62,344 bases of DNA from Amycolatopsis tucumanensis (GTDB taxonomy: Bacteria > Actinomycetota > Actinomycetes > Mycobacteriales > Pseudonocardiaceae): NCBI RefSeq assembly GCF_021654135.1, contig NZ_JAKGSD010000050.1:1-62344 (forward strand), given 5' to 3'. Position numbers and translations under genes: made by a program. The notes beneath the pieces were generated by a model, which worked only from the letters and a program-made list of their open reading frames with translations, was not told the origin of the DNA and searched no databases. Every line of letters starts with the position of its first letter. Within the stretch, counting starts at the first letter, position 1. Of this stretch, positions 15,494-24,190 are shown piece by piece.

Positions 15494-16324
15494 TCAACCC
15501 GCTGTGACGGACGGCAGCCGGAACACGCGTTCGGCCGTCTCCGACACCGCCGAACAGACCTGTTCCAGCCCCTCCGAACGGAGGTCGGCGAGGAACGCGA
15601 CCGTATAAGCGGTGCAGTACGGCTCGTTCGGCCGTCCGCGGAACGGGTGCGGCGTCAGGAACGGCGCGTCGGTCTCGACGAGGAACTGCCCGGAGGGCAC
15701 GAGCCGCGCCGCGGCCTGCAGCGCCCGGGCGTTGCGGAACGTGACCGTGCCGGCGAACGACAGCACGTACCCGGCGTCCACGCACCGGCGTGCGATGTCC
15801 TCGTCACCGGAGAAGCAGTGGAACACCACGGTCTCCGGCGCGCCCTCCTCGTCCAGGATCCGCAACACGTCGGAGTGCGCGTCCCGGTCGTGGATCATCA
15901 GCGGCTTGCCGACCCGCTTGGCGAGGTCGATGTGCCAGCGGAACGCCTCCTGCTGGGCGTCCGGCGGCGAGTAGTCCCAGTAGTAGTCCAGACCGGTCTC
16001 GCCGACCGCGACCACCCGGTCCTGGCGCGCCAGATGCTCTATTTCGGACTGTTCCGCCTCGCCGAAGTCCTTGGTGCGCGTGGGGTGGATGGCCACCGCG
16101 GCCCACACCCGCTCGTCCCAAGTGGACGCTTCCGCGGCCCAGCGGGCGGCGTCCAGGTCGTCGGCGACGGTCACCATCCGGGTCACCCCGGCCGCCGCGG
16201 CACGGTCGGCCAGCTCGGCCACGTCGGCCGCCGTGACCGCACCGCAGGCGTCCAGGTGCGTGTGCGAGTCGACCACCGGCGCCGGCAGGCGCTCCGGCAC
16301 CGGTGGCCGTTCCTTCTTGCTCAC
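15494..16324 (-). CDS. TatD-family metal-dependent DNase
   Basis: Metal-dependent hydrolase of the TatD/YcfH family (3'-5' DNase activity known in relatives, possibly D-aminoacyl-tRNA deacylase-like). TIM-barrel metal ligands are visible: VVDSHTHLD near the start, GETGLDYYWD (Glu), IHDRDAHSD (His), FHCFSGDE (His) and LVETDAPFLTP (Asp). 276 residues is normal. GTG at 16324 overlaps the metG stop codon (GTGA), so it is translationally coupled to metG, an arrangement also seen next to metS in mycobacteria. Confidence 0.92.
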   Translation of the reverse strand: MSKKERPPVPERLPAPVVDSHTHLDACGAVTAADVAELADRAAAAGVTRMVTVADDLDAARWAAEASTWDERVWAAVAIHPTRTKDFGEAEQSEIEHLARQDRVVAVGETGLDYYWDYSPPDAQQEAFRWHIDLAKRVGKPLMIHDRDAHSDVLRILDEEGAPETVVFHCFSGDEDIARRCVDAGYVLSFAGTVTFRNARALQAAARLVPSGQFLVETDAPFLTPHPFRGRPNEPYCTAYTVAFLADLRSEGLEQVCSAVSETAERVFRLPSVTAG

Positions 16325-18114
16325 TGCGCGATCGGGGCCCACTCCGGACCGGTCTCGCCGAGCTTCGGGTCGAGCTTGGCGAACAGCGGCGTCGGCTTGG
16401 CCAGCGGACGGCCGACCTCGATCGGGATGGACTCCCAGCGCGCCTGCTCGGCCGCGTAGTCGCCGGTCAGGATCGGGTTGATCCGGCCGGGGATGTCCAG
16501 GTCCTCGACGTCCTGCAGCTCCGGCTGCGCGGCCCACACGCCGGTGCCGCCCAGCGCCTCGTGCACCTTCTGCGCAGAGTGCGGCAGGAACGGGGTGAGC
16601 AGCGTGTTCGCGTCCGACACCACCTGCAGCGCGGTGTGCAGCACCGCGTCGCGGCGATCCGGGTCGTCCTTGAGCTTCCACGGCTCCTGGTCCGACAAGT
16701 AGCGGTTGGCCGCGGACACGACCCGCATCGCCTCGGTGGCCGCCAGCTTGAACCGCGACCGCTGCAGGTGCCCGCCAACCGTCTCGAACGCCTTGCGGGA
16801 CAGCGCCTTCAGCTCCTCGTCCGCGGGCGCCGGCTTGACCGGGGCCGGAATCGCGCCGTTGTTCTTGTGCGCCATCGAGATCGAGCGGTTGACCAGGTTG
16901 CCCCACTCGTTGGCCAGCTCGAAGTTGGTCCGGCGGACGAACTCGTCCCAGGTGAAGTCGGTGTCCTGGGTCTCCGGGCCGGCCACCGCGATGAAGTAGC
17001 GCAGGGTGTCCGGGCCGAACTCGCGCAGGAAGTCGTTGACGTAGATGACCGTGCCGCGCGAAGTGGAGAACTTCGACCCGCTCATGGTCAGGAACTCCGA
17101 CGACACGATCTCGTCCGGCAGGTTGAGCTTGCCGTACGGGCCGACCTGGCCGCCCTTGTCACCCGCGCCGTTGTGGCCGAGCAGCAGCGCGGGCCAGATC
17201 TGGGCGTGGAAGGTGATGTTGTCCTTGCCCATGAAGTAGTAGCCGCGCGCGTCCGGGTTGGTCCAGAACTCCTGCCACGCGTCCGGGTTCCCGCTGCGGC
17301 GGGCCCACTCGACGCTGGCCGAGAAGTAGCCGATCACCGCGTCGAACCACACGTAGAACCGCTTCAGCGGCTGGTCGCGCCAGCCGTCCAGCGGGATCTT
17401 CACGCCCCAGTCCAGGTCGCGGGTGATCGGGCGGGGCCGCATGTCGTCGAGCAGGTTCTTGGTGAAGTTGACGACGTTGGGCCGCCAGTCGGTCTTCGTC
17501 GACAGCCACTTGCCGAGGCTCTCGGTGAACGCGGGCAGGTCGAGGAACAGGTGCTCGGTCTCGACGAACTTCGGCGTCTCACCGTTGATCCGCGACTTCG
17601 GGTTGATCAGCTCCGCGGCGTCCAGCTGGTTGCCGCAGTTGTCGCACTGGTCGCCGCGCGCGCCGTCGTAACCGCAGATCGGGCAGGTGCCCTCGATGTA
17701 GCGGTCCGGCAACGTGCGGCCGGTGGACGGGCTGATCGCGCCGGTCGTGGTCTTGGGCACGACGTAGCCGTTGCGGTGCAGCGCGAGGAAGATCTGCTGC
17801 GTGACCTCGGCGTGGTTGCCGGTGCTGGTGCGGGTGAACAGGTCGTAGGTCAGCCCGAGGCCCTGCAGGTCCTGGCCGATCTGGCGGGTGTACTTGTCGG
17901 CGGTCTGCTGGGAGGTGAGGCCCTCCTTGTCCGCCTGGACCGTGATCGGCGTGCCGTGCTCGTCGGTCCCGGACACCATGAGCACCCGGTTGCCGGCCAT
18001 TCGCTGGTAGCGCGAGAACACGTCCGACGGGACGCCGAAGCCGGAGACGTGGCCGATGTGACGGGGCCCGTTGGCATAAGGCCAGGCCACCGCCGTCAAC
18101 ACAGGGATGCTCAT
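16321..18114 (-). CDS. metG: Methionyl-tRNA synthetase
   Basis: Charges tRNA-Met in the cytoplasm. Class I synthetase with the HIGH motif (PRHIGHVSGFG, residues 19-22), a zinc-finger pair CPIC/CDNC (about 142-160), and the KMSKS equivalent in the divergent form LTMSGSKFSTSRG. The anticodon-binding helical domain follows; there is no C-terminal tRNA-binding dimerisation domain, as usual for the 590-600 residue actinobacterial form. ATG 18114 is preceded by TACGCT 8 bases upstream (possible leaderless start). First gene of the metG-tatD unit, divergent from a PadR gene. Confidence 0.96.
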   Translation of the reverse strand: MSIPVLTAVAWPYANGPRHIGHVSGFGVPSDVFSRYQRMAGNRVLMVSGTDEHGTPITVQADKEGLTSQQTADKYTRQIGQDLQGLGLTYDLFTRTSTGNHAEVTQQIFLALHRNGYVVPKTTTGAISPSTGRTLPDRYIEGTCPICGYDGARGDQCDNCGNQLDAAELINPKSRINGETPKFVETEHLFLDLPAFTESLGKWLSTKTDWRPNVVNFTKNLLDDMRPRPITRDLDWGVKIPLDGWRDQPLKRFYVWFDAVIGYFSASVEWARRSGNPDAWQEFWTNPDARGYYFMGKDNITFHAQIWPALLLGHNGAGDKGGQVGPYGKLNLPDEIVSSEFLTMSGSKFSTSRGTVIYVNDFLREFGPDTLRYFIAVAGPETQDTDFTWDEFVRRTNFELANEWGNLVNRSISMAHKNNGAIPAPVKPAPADEELKALSRKAFETVGGHLQRSRFKLAATEAMRVVSAANRYLSDQEPWKLKDDPDRRDAVLHTALQVVSDANTLLTPFLPHSAQKVHEALGGTGVWAAQPELQDVEDLDIPGRINPILTGDYAAEQARWESIPIEVGRPLAKPTPLFAKLDPKLGETGPEWAPIAQ

Positions 18115-18176
18115 GCCTGTTTAGCGTACGGATGCCGTCTCGTGCATTGTTACCTGGGAAGGCTTAAGGAGGTCGG

Positions 18177-18782
18177 GTGTCGCCGACGCGGCTGCTGGTG
18201 CTGGGCGTCGTACGGATGTACGGCCGGGCGCACGGCTATCAGGTGCGGCGTGAGCTGCTGGCCTGGTCGGCCGACCGCTGGGCGAACGTCCAGCCCGGGT
18301 CGATCTACCACGCGCTCAAGAAGATGGCGGCCGAAGGCCTGCTGGAGGCGGTGCCGGACGAACCGGAGGGACGCGGCCCGGACCGGATCGCCTACCGGCT
18401 GACCGACGACGGCGAGACCGAGTTCCAGGTCCGGCTGGCCCAGATGATCGCGGAGACCGAGGGCGACGGGGCCCAGGACGCGTTCGCCTTCGCCGCCGCG
18501 CTGACCTTCCTGCCCTCCCTGCCCCGCGACCGGGCCCTGTCGCTGCTGCGGCACCGCCTGACGTGGCTGGAGGGCCAGCTCGCGACCACCCGCAGCGTGC
18601 TGGACGGCGGAGTCAACTGGGGCCACCCGGAGCACGTCGGCGAGCTGTACCGGCTGTGGGGCACGAACGTCGAGGCGACCATCGAGTGGCTGCGGGGCCT
18701 GATCAAGCGCCTGCAGGACGGCGAGTACGTCATGGCCGACGACCCGGGGCGCCACTTCGGCGCACCCCCGGAGATCAAGTAA
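18177..18782 (+). CDS. PadR-family regulator
   Basis: 201-residue PadR regulator: winged helix at 5-85 (HGYQVRRELLAW..., GSIYHALKKMAAEGLLE) and a C-terminal helical dimerisation region of the Vir_act_alpha_C type. GTG 18177 follows AAGGAGG. It sits directly upstream of a DrrAB-like exporter on the same strand, with two tcaaatttga palindromes in between, so it most likely represses that exporter until a substrate is bound. Confidence 0.9.
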   Translation: MSPTRLLVLGVVRMYGRAHGYQVRRELLAWSADRWANVQPGSIYHALKKMAAEGLLEAVPDEPEGRGPDRIAYRLTDDGETEFQVRLAQMIAETEGDGAQDAFAFAAALTFLPSLPRDRALSLLRHRLTWLEGQLATTRSVLDGGVNWGHPEHVGELYRLWGTNVEATIEWLRGLIKRLQDGEYVMADDPGRHFGAPPEIK

Positions 18783-18846
18783 TCAAATTTGACTACGGCG
18801 CGATAGTTGGGGCAGAGTGGCCGCCATCACTAGTCAAATTTGACTA
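18783..18846 (+). promoter_or_regulatory. PadR operator pair and exporter promoter
   Basis: A 16-bp perfect palindrome tagtcaaatttgacta (18831-18846) and a second copy of its core tcaaatttga (18783-18792) lie 38 bases apart between the PadR gene and the ABC exporter. TTGACT (18789-18794) overlaps the first copy and could be a -35, with CAGAGT (18813-18818) as -10 after an 18-base spacer. The two sites flank the promoter, the expected plan for repression. Confidence 0.8.
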
Positions 18847-18867
18847 CTGAATCAAGGGGGATTTCTC

Positions 18868-19854
18868 ATGATCAAGGCACGCGGCCTCGCGCGGACGTTC
18901 ACCGCGCGCGGCCGCAGCGTCGAGGCCGTGAAGGGCGTCGACATCGACGTCGCCGAGGGTGAACTGGTGGGGTTCCTCGGCCCGAACGGCGCCGGCAAGA
19001 CCACGACGCTGCGGATGCTGACCACGCTGCTGCGCCCGACCGCGGGCGAAGCGCAGGTCGCGGGTCGCGACCTGCTGGCCGACCCGGTCGGCGTGCGCAG
19101 GCAGATCGGGTACGTCGCCCAGGGCGGCGGCGTCACCCCGGAGATGAAGGTGCTCGAGGAGATCGAGCTGCAGGGCCGGCTCTACGGCATGTCGAAGGAG
19201 GACTCGCTGCGGCGGGGCCGGGAGCTGATCGACCAGCTCGACCTCGTGGGGCTGGACGACCGGCTGACGAAGACGCTGTCCGGCGGCCAGCGGCGGCGGC
19301 TGGACATCGCGCTGAGCCTGATCCACGACCCGAAGCTGATCTTCTTCGACGAGCCGACCACCGGGCTGGACCCGCAGAGCCGCGCCAACCTGTGGGACCA
19401 CATCCGGCGGCTGCGCGCGGACCACGGCGTGACGTTGTTCCTCACCACGCACTACCTGGACGAGGCCGACTCGCTGTGCGACCGGATCCTGGTGATCGAC
19501 AACGGGGAGATCGTGGCCGAGGGGTCGCCGGACTCGCTCAAGGCGCGAGTGTCCGGCGACGGCGTGACGATCGGGGTGGCCCCGGAGTTCGTGGACGCCG
19601 CGGCCGAGGTCGCCGGGCGCCTGGACGGCGCGCACGAGGTGACCACCGGTGAAGCCGAGGTGCGGTTCCGCGTGCCGCGCGGGGACACCGCGCTGCCGGA
19701 ACTGTTGCGGCGCCTGGACGGCGACGGCATCGCGATGACCTCGATGCAGGTGAACCGGCCGACGCTGGACGACGTGTTCCTCACGCTCACCGGCCGGTCA
19801 CTGCGCGACGCCGAGCAGTCCCAGCAGCACGAGGAGGCCGCCCATGTTGCGTGA
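18868..19854 (+). CDS. DrrA-like ABC exporter ATPase
   Basis: ATPase of a two-component daunorubicin-resistance-type (DrrAB) exporter. 328 residues: Walker A GPNGAGKTT near 35-43, Q-loop GYVAQGG, LSGGQRRRLDIALSL, Walker B LIFFDEPTTGLD and H-loop FLTTHYLDEAD all intact, followed by the DUF4162-type C-terminus. The downstream permease starts 11 bases before this gene ends, so they are coupled. Controlled by the PadR gene just upstream. Substrate cannot be told from sequence. Confidence 0.93.
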   Translation: MIKARGLARTFTARGRSVEAVKGVDIDVAEGELVGFLGPNGAGKTTTLRMLTTLLRPTAGEAQVAGRDLLADPVGVRRQIGYVAQGGGVTPEMKVLEEIELQGRLYGMSKEDSLRRGRELIDQLDLVGLDDRLTKTLSGGQRRRLDIALSLIHDPKLIFFDEPTTGLDPQSRANLWDHIRRLRADHGVTLFLTTHYLDEADSLCDRILVIDNGEIVAEGSPDSLKARVSGDGVTIGVAPEFVDAAAEVAGRLDGAHEVTTGEAEVRFRVPRGDTALPELLRRLDGDGIAMTSMQVNRPTLDDVFLTLTGRSLRDAEQSQQHEEAAHVA

Positions 19855-20611
19855 CACGTGGCTGATCTTCAAGCGGGACTGGACGTTGTCCATGCGCAAC
19901 CCCGCGTGGATCATGATCGGCATCATGCAGCCGGTGCTGTACCTGGTGCTGTTCGGGCCGCTGATGGAAAAGGTCGTCAGCAGCACGCCCGGCTTCCCGC
20001 CGGGCACCAGCTGGACCATCCTGACCCCGGCGCTGATCATCCAGCTGGCGCTGTTCAGCTCGTCGTTCGCCGGGTTCGCGCTGCTGATGGACTACCGCAG
20101 CGGCGTGCTGGAACGGCTGCGGGTGACGCCGGCCAGCCGGGTCGGGCTGCTGCTGGGCAAGGTGGCCAACAACGTGATCCAGGCGGTCATCCAGGCCGTG
20201 CTGATCACGGTGCTCGCGTATGTCGCGTTCGGACTGGACGCGCCGGTCGGCGGGGTGCTGCTGAGCCTGGTGATCGTCGGACTGGTCGCGGCGACGCTGG
20301 CTTCGGCGTCGTACGCGGTGGCGCTGACGCTCAAGAGCGAGCAGGCCTTCCCGGCGCTGCTGAACGCCGTGCTGATGCCGGTGCTGCTGCTGTCCGGCAT
20401 CCTGCTGCCGATCACCAGCGTCCTCGCGCCGGACTGGCTCTACGCCATCTCGCGGATCAACCCGTTCACCCACGTCGTCGACGCCGAGCGAGCCACCTTC
20501 CGCGGCGACCTCACGATGGACGCCCTGATGACCGGCTCGATCATCCTCGTGGTGATGACGGTGCTGGCCGTGTTCTGGGGCACGAGGACGTTCCAGAAGG
20601 AGAACGCCTAA
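19844..20611 (+). CDS. ABC-2 type permease (DrrB-like)
   Basis: 255-residue membrane partner of the preceding ATPase, with six predicted helices (for example IMIGIMQPVLYLVLFGPLM, LIIQLALFSSSFAGFALLM, LLSLVIVGLVAATLASASYAVAL, LMPVLLLSGILLPI, TGSIILVVMTVLAVFWG) and the family motif around INPFTHVVDAERA. ATG 19844 lies inside the ATPase gene. Expected to form an (AB)2 exporter in the plasma membrane. Confidence 0.93.
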   Translation: MLRDTWLIFKRDWTLSMRNPAWIMIGIMQPVLYLVLFGPLMEKVVSSTPGFPPGTSWTILTPALIIQLALFSSSFAGFALLMDYRSGVLERLRVTPASRVGLLLGKVANNVIQAVIQAVLITVLAYVAFGLDAPVGGVLLSLVIVGLVAATLASASYAVALTLKSEQAFPALLNAVLMPVLLLSGILLPITSVLAPDWLYAISRINPFTHVVDAERATFRGDLTMDALMTGSIILVVMTVLAVFWGTRTFQKENA

Positions 20612-20730
20612 CGGCACGGCACCGGCACGTCCGCGCGCAGGTTGCCGGGCGCGCTGTCGCTGAAGTCCGCCGTGTCGAAGTACGGGTCCGTCTCGTGGGT
20701 CAGGTTCGCGCCACCCTGCGCCTGGGCCGC
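20608..20730 (-). pseudogene. C-terminal remnant of a secreted endonuclease/exonuclease/phosphatase protein
   Basis: Reading the minus strand just after the permease stop gives a short tail, GGANLTHETDPYFDTADF then SDSAPGNLRADV, which resembles the end of secreted endonuclease/exonuclease/phosphatase-family proteins (usual form ...DTADFxDxAPGNLRVDYVLPS). Upstream the similarity is lost within about 40 codons and there is no start or signal peptide. The stop overlaps the permease stop region. I read it as a decayed gene end left by an old deletion; recognition rests on memory of the motif. Confidence 0.4.
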
Positions 20731-20866
20731 GAGACGGCCACCCGCGCTGCCCGGCTGCCGGCGGTGCTCCGGTCGAGCGAGGCGTCGAACGCACCGGTGA
20801 TTTCGCCGATGCCGCCGCGACCGCGGCCGCCCCACACTGGCCCTCCCCAGATCACGGAGGTGACCA

Positions 20867-22345
20867 GTGCGCACAGCCGTCCTCGCAACGTTACTGGCGG
20901 TGTTCGCCGCGGTGCTGCCCGCCACGGCGGCGGCCGCGAACCCGACGATCACCACACCACCCGCGGGCAGCCGCGGGTTCCCGTTCCTCGCCGCGGCCGA
21001 GGACCTCGGCTCGTTCGGCTACACCGAGAGCGAGTTCTTCATCTCGGGCACCGCGACCGCGTACGCCAAGTCGGGGCTGTGGACCTCGTCCGGCCGCTGG
21101 GACGTCCGGCCCACCACCCAGGCCGCGTACCGGACCCGGCTGCTGGTCCGGCGGCCGAGCGACCCGGCGCGCTTCAACGGCACGGTCGTCGTGGAGTGGC
21201 TCAACGTCAGCGCTCAGCTCGAACTGTCGCCGGACTACTGGTTCATGCGGGACGAGCTGCTGCGCCAGGGCTACGCGTGGGTCGGCGTGTCGGCGCAGTC
21301 CGTCGGTGTCAACGGCGGGCTCGGCGACATCGCGGGCCTGCGTGGCTGGGACCCGGCCCGCTACGGCAGCCTCGTGCACCCCGGTGACGCCTATTCCTAC
21401 GACATCTTCTCCCAGGCGGGACAGGCGTTGCGCACGCCGAACGGGCCGGACCCGTTGGGCGGCCTGGAGATCCGGACGCTGCTCGCCGACGGGGAATCGC
21501 AGTCGGCCGGGTTCATGACCACCTACGCCAACGCCGTCCAGCCGGTCGCGCGCGTCTACGACGGCCTGATGATCCACAGCAACAGCGCGGTCGCGGCCCC
21601 GATCAGCGGCAGGCTCGTCGACGTGCTGACGATGCCGGACCCGAGCCGCATCCGGACCGACACCGCGGTTCCGGTGTTCGTGGTGCTCACCGAGACCGAC
21701 GTGCCGGGCGCGGCGGCGGCACGGCAGGCGGACACCGACCGCATCGTGCACTGGGAGCTGGCCGGCACCGCGCACGGCGACCAGTGGGCCGTCGACCTCG
21801 GCGGCCCGACGGTGCAAAAGTCCGCCGGGTCGGCCGCGCCGCAACCGAGCTGCGCCGCGGGGTCCGCGCCCTACAACGACGGGCCCGGCCACTACTCGAT
21901 GAACGCCGCGCTGCGGGCGCTGACCACGTGGGCGCAGGGCGGACCGCGCCCGGCGAGCGGCGCGCTGCTCGACGCCGACCGCCGCGACCCGGCCACCGGC
22001 CTGGCCACCGGCGGCATCCGGCTGCCCGACGTCGCGGTGCCGACGCGCACGCTGAGCGGCGAGCGGAACACCACCGACAGCGGCGTCTTCTGCGGCCTCT
22101 ACGGCGCGCGGGACCCGTGGAACGGCGACGCGGACCCGTGGGACCGGCACGACGACGGCGACCCGTCCGACCCGTCGTTCCCGCCCACCGCGGAGCCGGT
22201 GCTGAGCCGCCTGTACCCGACCAACGCCGACTACGTGGCCAAGGTGCAGGCCGCCGCGCAGTCCTCGGTCGCCGCGGGCCACCTGCTGCCCGAGGACGCC
22301 GCCACGATCGTCGAAGCCGCCCGGAATTCGGGCATCGGGGGTTAG
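20867..22345 (+). CDS. Secreted alpha/beta hydrolase-domain protein
   Basis: 492 residues with a clear signal peptide (RTAVLATLLAVFAAVLPATAAAA, cleavage near 24) and the alpha/beta-hydrolase family (Abhydrolase_10-like) region: RFNGTVVVEWLNVS, nucleophile elbow DGESQSAG, and HSN/AGTAHGDQ segments that could supply the acid and histidine. Exported to the cell surface or medium; likely an esterase or lipase of unknown substrate. GTG 20867 follows GGAGGTG at a good distance. A 13-bp stem terminator comes after the stop. Confidence 0.82.
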   Translation: MRTAVLATLLAVFAAVLPATAAAANPTITTPPAGSRGFPFLAAAEDLGSFGYTESEFFISGTATAYAKSGLWTSSGRWDVRPTTQAAYRTRLLVRRPSDPARFNGTVVVEWLNVSAQLELSPDYWFMRDELLRQGYAWVGVSAQSVGVNGGLGDIAGLRGWDPARYGSLVHPGDAYSYDIFSQAGQALRTPNGPDPLGGLEIRTLLADGESQSAGFMTTYANAVQPVARVYDGLMIHSNSAVAAPISGRLVDVLTMPDPSRIRTDTAVPVFVVLTETDVPGAAAARQADTDRIVHWELAGTAHGDQWAVDLGGPTVQKSAGSAAPQPSCAAGSAPYNDGPGHYSMNAALRALTTWAQGGPRPASGALLDADRRDPATGLATGGIRLPDVAVPTRTLSGERNTTDSGVFCGLYGARDPWNGDADPWDRHDDGDPSDPSFPPTAEPVLSRLYPTNADYVAKVQAAAQSSVAAGHLLPEDAATIVEAARNSGIGG

Positions 22346-22348
22346 CAG

Positions 22349-22382
22349 ACCCGGCCGCCGGTCCGCGGGCCGGCGGCCGGGT
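22349..22382 (+). terminator. 13-bp stem-loop terminator
   Basis: acccggccgccgg (22349-22361) pairs perfectly with 22370-22382 around an 8-base loop, starting 4 bases after the hydrolase stop codon. No T-tract. Confidence 0.75.
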
Positions 22383-22575
22383 TCCGCCCGCCGCCACCTC
22401 CACTGTGGACTCCCCGACGGTGACCGTGCCGTCACCCCGCGCCGCCACGCCCGGTACTTGCCGTGAGTCACACCCTTTTCGGGGGGTGCGTCGATACGGC
22501 AACCGGGGCTTTTCGCGCTTATGGTGACTACGCAGTGTCCTGGCGAGCGCATTTGCGTGGAATGAAGGCGGCGGT

Positions 22576-23190
22576 TTGACGGAGGGCAGCACGGAGCGCG
22601 GGATCAACCTCGCGCTGCACGCGACCGTGGCGGACTGGGACGCGGTCCGGTCCGGTGCGGTCTCGTTCGCCTCCATCACCGTCACCGAGAACACCAACTG
22701 GCTCGACCGCGGCGCCGGGAAACAAATCGAAGCGGCGCAGCGGGCCGGCATCCGCACCGGCATCCGCCATTACGCGCGCCCCGGCGCACCCCACGACCAG
22801 GCCGAGCTGTGCGTGCGCGCGGGCCGGGGGCTCGGCGTGTTCGGGCCCGGTTCGCTCGCACCGACGCTCGAAGTCGAGGCGGAGGGCGTCGACGACCGGT
22901 TCGTGAAGGCGTGGATCAAGACCGTGCGGCAGTCCGCGGGCATCCAGCGGGTCGTGATCTACGCCGATTACGGGCTCTGGTTGCGCCGGTTGCACCCGCA
23001 GAAGTGGGCCGACCGCGAGGTCGTGCTGTGGGTGGCGCGGCACAACGACATCCCCGGCCGCCCCGGCTGGTTCCACCCGCGCCTGGCGCTGCACGAGCAC
23101 AGCTCGGTGCCGCCGATGCCCGGTGTGTCCGGTCCCATCGGCATGGACGCCCTGGTCTACCCGTTCACGCTGGCCGACCTACTGCTCTAG
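22576..23190 (+). CDS. GH25-like domain protein with altered catalytic residues
   Basis: 204 residues without a signal peptide. The order of strands and motifs (INLALHATVADWDAVRSG, VSFASITVTENTNWLD, GIRTGIRHYARPG, TLEVEAEG, VVIYADYG, LWVARHND) parallels GH25 N-acetylmuramidases (DVSHWxxxVDW, FAFIKATEG, GAYHFARP, DLE, MVYT, LWVAHY). The first catalytic Asp is Asn (GINLA for GIDVS) and the DxE pair is ExE. TTG 22576 is used because GAAGG precedes it and the frame starts there; upstream is an unrelated short frame. Cytoplasmic location and changed residues suggest a non-classical or inactive relative. The 3' end overlaps the convergent DUF4185 gene by 12 bases. Confidence 0.6.
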   Translation: MTEGSTERGINLALHATVADWDAVRSGAVSFASITVTENTNWLDRGAGKQIEAAQRAGIRTGIRHYARPGAPHDQAELCVRAGRGLGVFGPGSLAPTLEVEAEGVDDRFVKAWIKTVRQSAGIQRVVIYADYGLWLRRLHPQKWADREVVLWVARHNDIPGRPGWFHPRLALHEHSSVPPMPGVSGPIGMDALVYPFTLADLLL

Positions 23191-24162
23191 CGTGCTCCGC
23201 ATCAGGAACACGTTGTACGGGCCCCACTGCGACATCAGGTAGTAGACGTCCGGGCCGTCCAGCGCCCACGGGTGCAGGTAACCGCCGTAGAGGCCGGGGT
23301 ACCGGTGCCCGGGCACGGCGACCTGGCCGGGCGACCACGGCCCGGTGAGCCGGTCGGCGGAGCGCAGCAGGATCGCGCCGCCCGGGTCGTCCAGGTGCAT
23401 CGCCAGCCACTGTCCGAGGTGGACGTCGTAGGCCACGGACAGCTCACCGACCGGGCCCGGGATGACCGGCGCGGCGGCGAACTCGTCCCGGGTCCAGCCG
23501 CGGCCGTCGAAGTACTCGTAGGACGACGCGTCCAGCAGGTGCGGGATCGCCGTGCGGGCCAGGTAGGCGTCGCCGTGCCGCCCGTTGGTGGTGCCGAAGA
23601 GGTAGACGTGGTCGCCCTCGCGGGCCAGCGCGCACATCTGGAACGGGTCGTCCCGCTCGGCGCGGTTGATCCAGCGCGCGCTCCACGGCTTGGCCCAGGT
23701 GACCCCGCCGTCGTCGGACACGGCGAGGCCGGAGTAGTTGGTGGTCCACTTGCCCGGCGGGCCCCACTGCCGCACGGACATGTAGTGCACGACCTGGAGC
23801 CCGTCGACCGCCAGGCCCGAGTTCGGGATGACGGTCACCTCGTCCCGGCGGCCATCGCGCGGGATGACCTGGGCGGCGGTGCCGTCCGGCCGCGTGACGA
23901 CGCCGTCGAAGGTGAGACCGGCGGCCAGGTCCGTGCTGGTCGAGAAGGCGAGGACGTTGTTGCGCCAGTCGGCGCTGTTCGGGCCGCCGCCGTCGCCGCC
24001 CCAGCCCTCGCCGAAGGTGTCGCCGAACAACACGAAGACCCGCCCGTCACCGCCGTCCCACAGGATGCCGAGATCCGTGCCGTGGATGGCGAACCGGTCG
24101 GTCCGGTTGATCGAATCTGCGCCCGTCACCTTGCAGATCTGCTCCGTCTCGACCACACGCAT
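23179..24162 (-). CDS. DUF4185 domain protein
   Basis: 327 residues of a five-bladed beta-propeller-like family of unknown function: VFVLFGDTFGEGWGG, NNVLAFSTSTD, GLAVSDDGGVTWAKP (Asp-box-like), DHVYLFGTTNGRHG and YYLMSQWGPYNVFLMR. Some relatives are mycobacterial or phage-associated glycan-binding proteins or hydrolases; no signal peptide is present here. ATG 24162 is 7 bases after a minus-strand TACCGT box, suggesting a leaderless mRNA, in a 28-base gap shared with pabB. Confidence 0.8.
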   Translation of the reverse strand: MRVVETEQICKVTGADSINRTDRFAIHGTDLGILWDGGDGRVFVLFGDTFGEGWGGDGGGPNSADWRNNVLAFSTSTDLAAGLTFDGVVTRPDGTAAQVIPRDGRRDEVTVIPNSGLAVDGLQVVHYMSVRQWGPPGKWTTNYSGLAVSDDGGVTWAKPWSARWINRAERDDPFQMCALAREGDHVYLFGTTNGRHGDAYLARTAIPHLLDASSYEYFDGRGWTRDEFAAAPVIPGPVGELSVAYDVHLGQWLAMHLDDPGGAILLRSADRLTGPWSPGQVAVPGHRYPGLYGGYLHPWALDGPDVYYLMSQWGPYNVFLMRSTLEQ

Positions 24163-24169
24163 GCGTCCG

Positions 24170-24184
24170 ACGGTAGGTCACAAT
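24170..24184. promoter_or_regulatory. Back-to-back -10 boxes of divergent leaderless genes
   Basis: In the 28-base gap between DUF4185 and pabB, a minus-strand TACCGT (24175-24170) stands 7 bases before the DUF4185 ATG and a plus-strand CACAAT (24179-24184) stands 6 bases before the pabB GTG. Each -35 region must lie inside the opposite gene. Confidence 0.5.
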
Positions 24185-24190
24185 GTTCCC

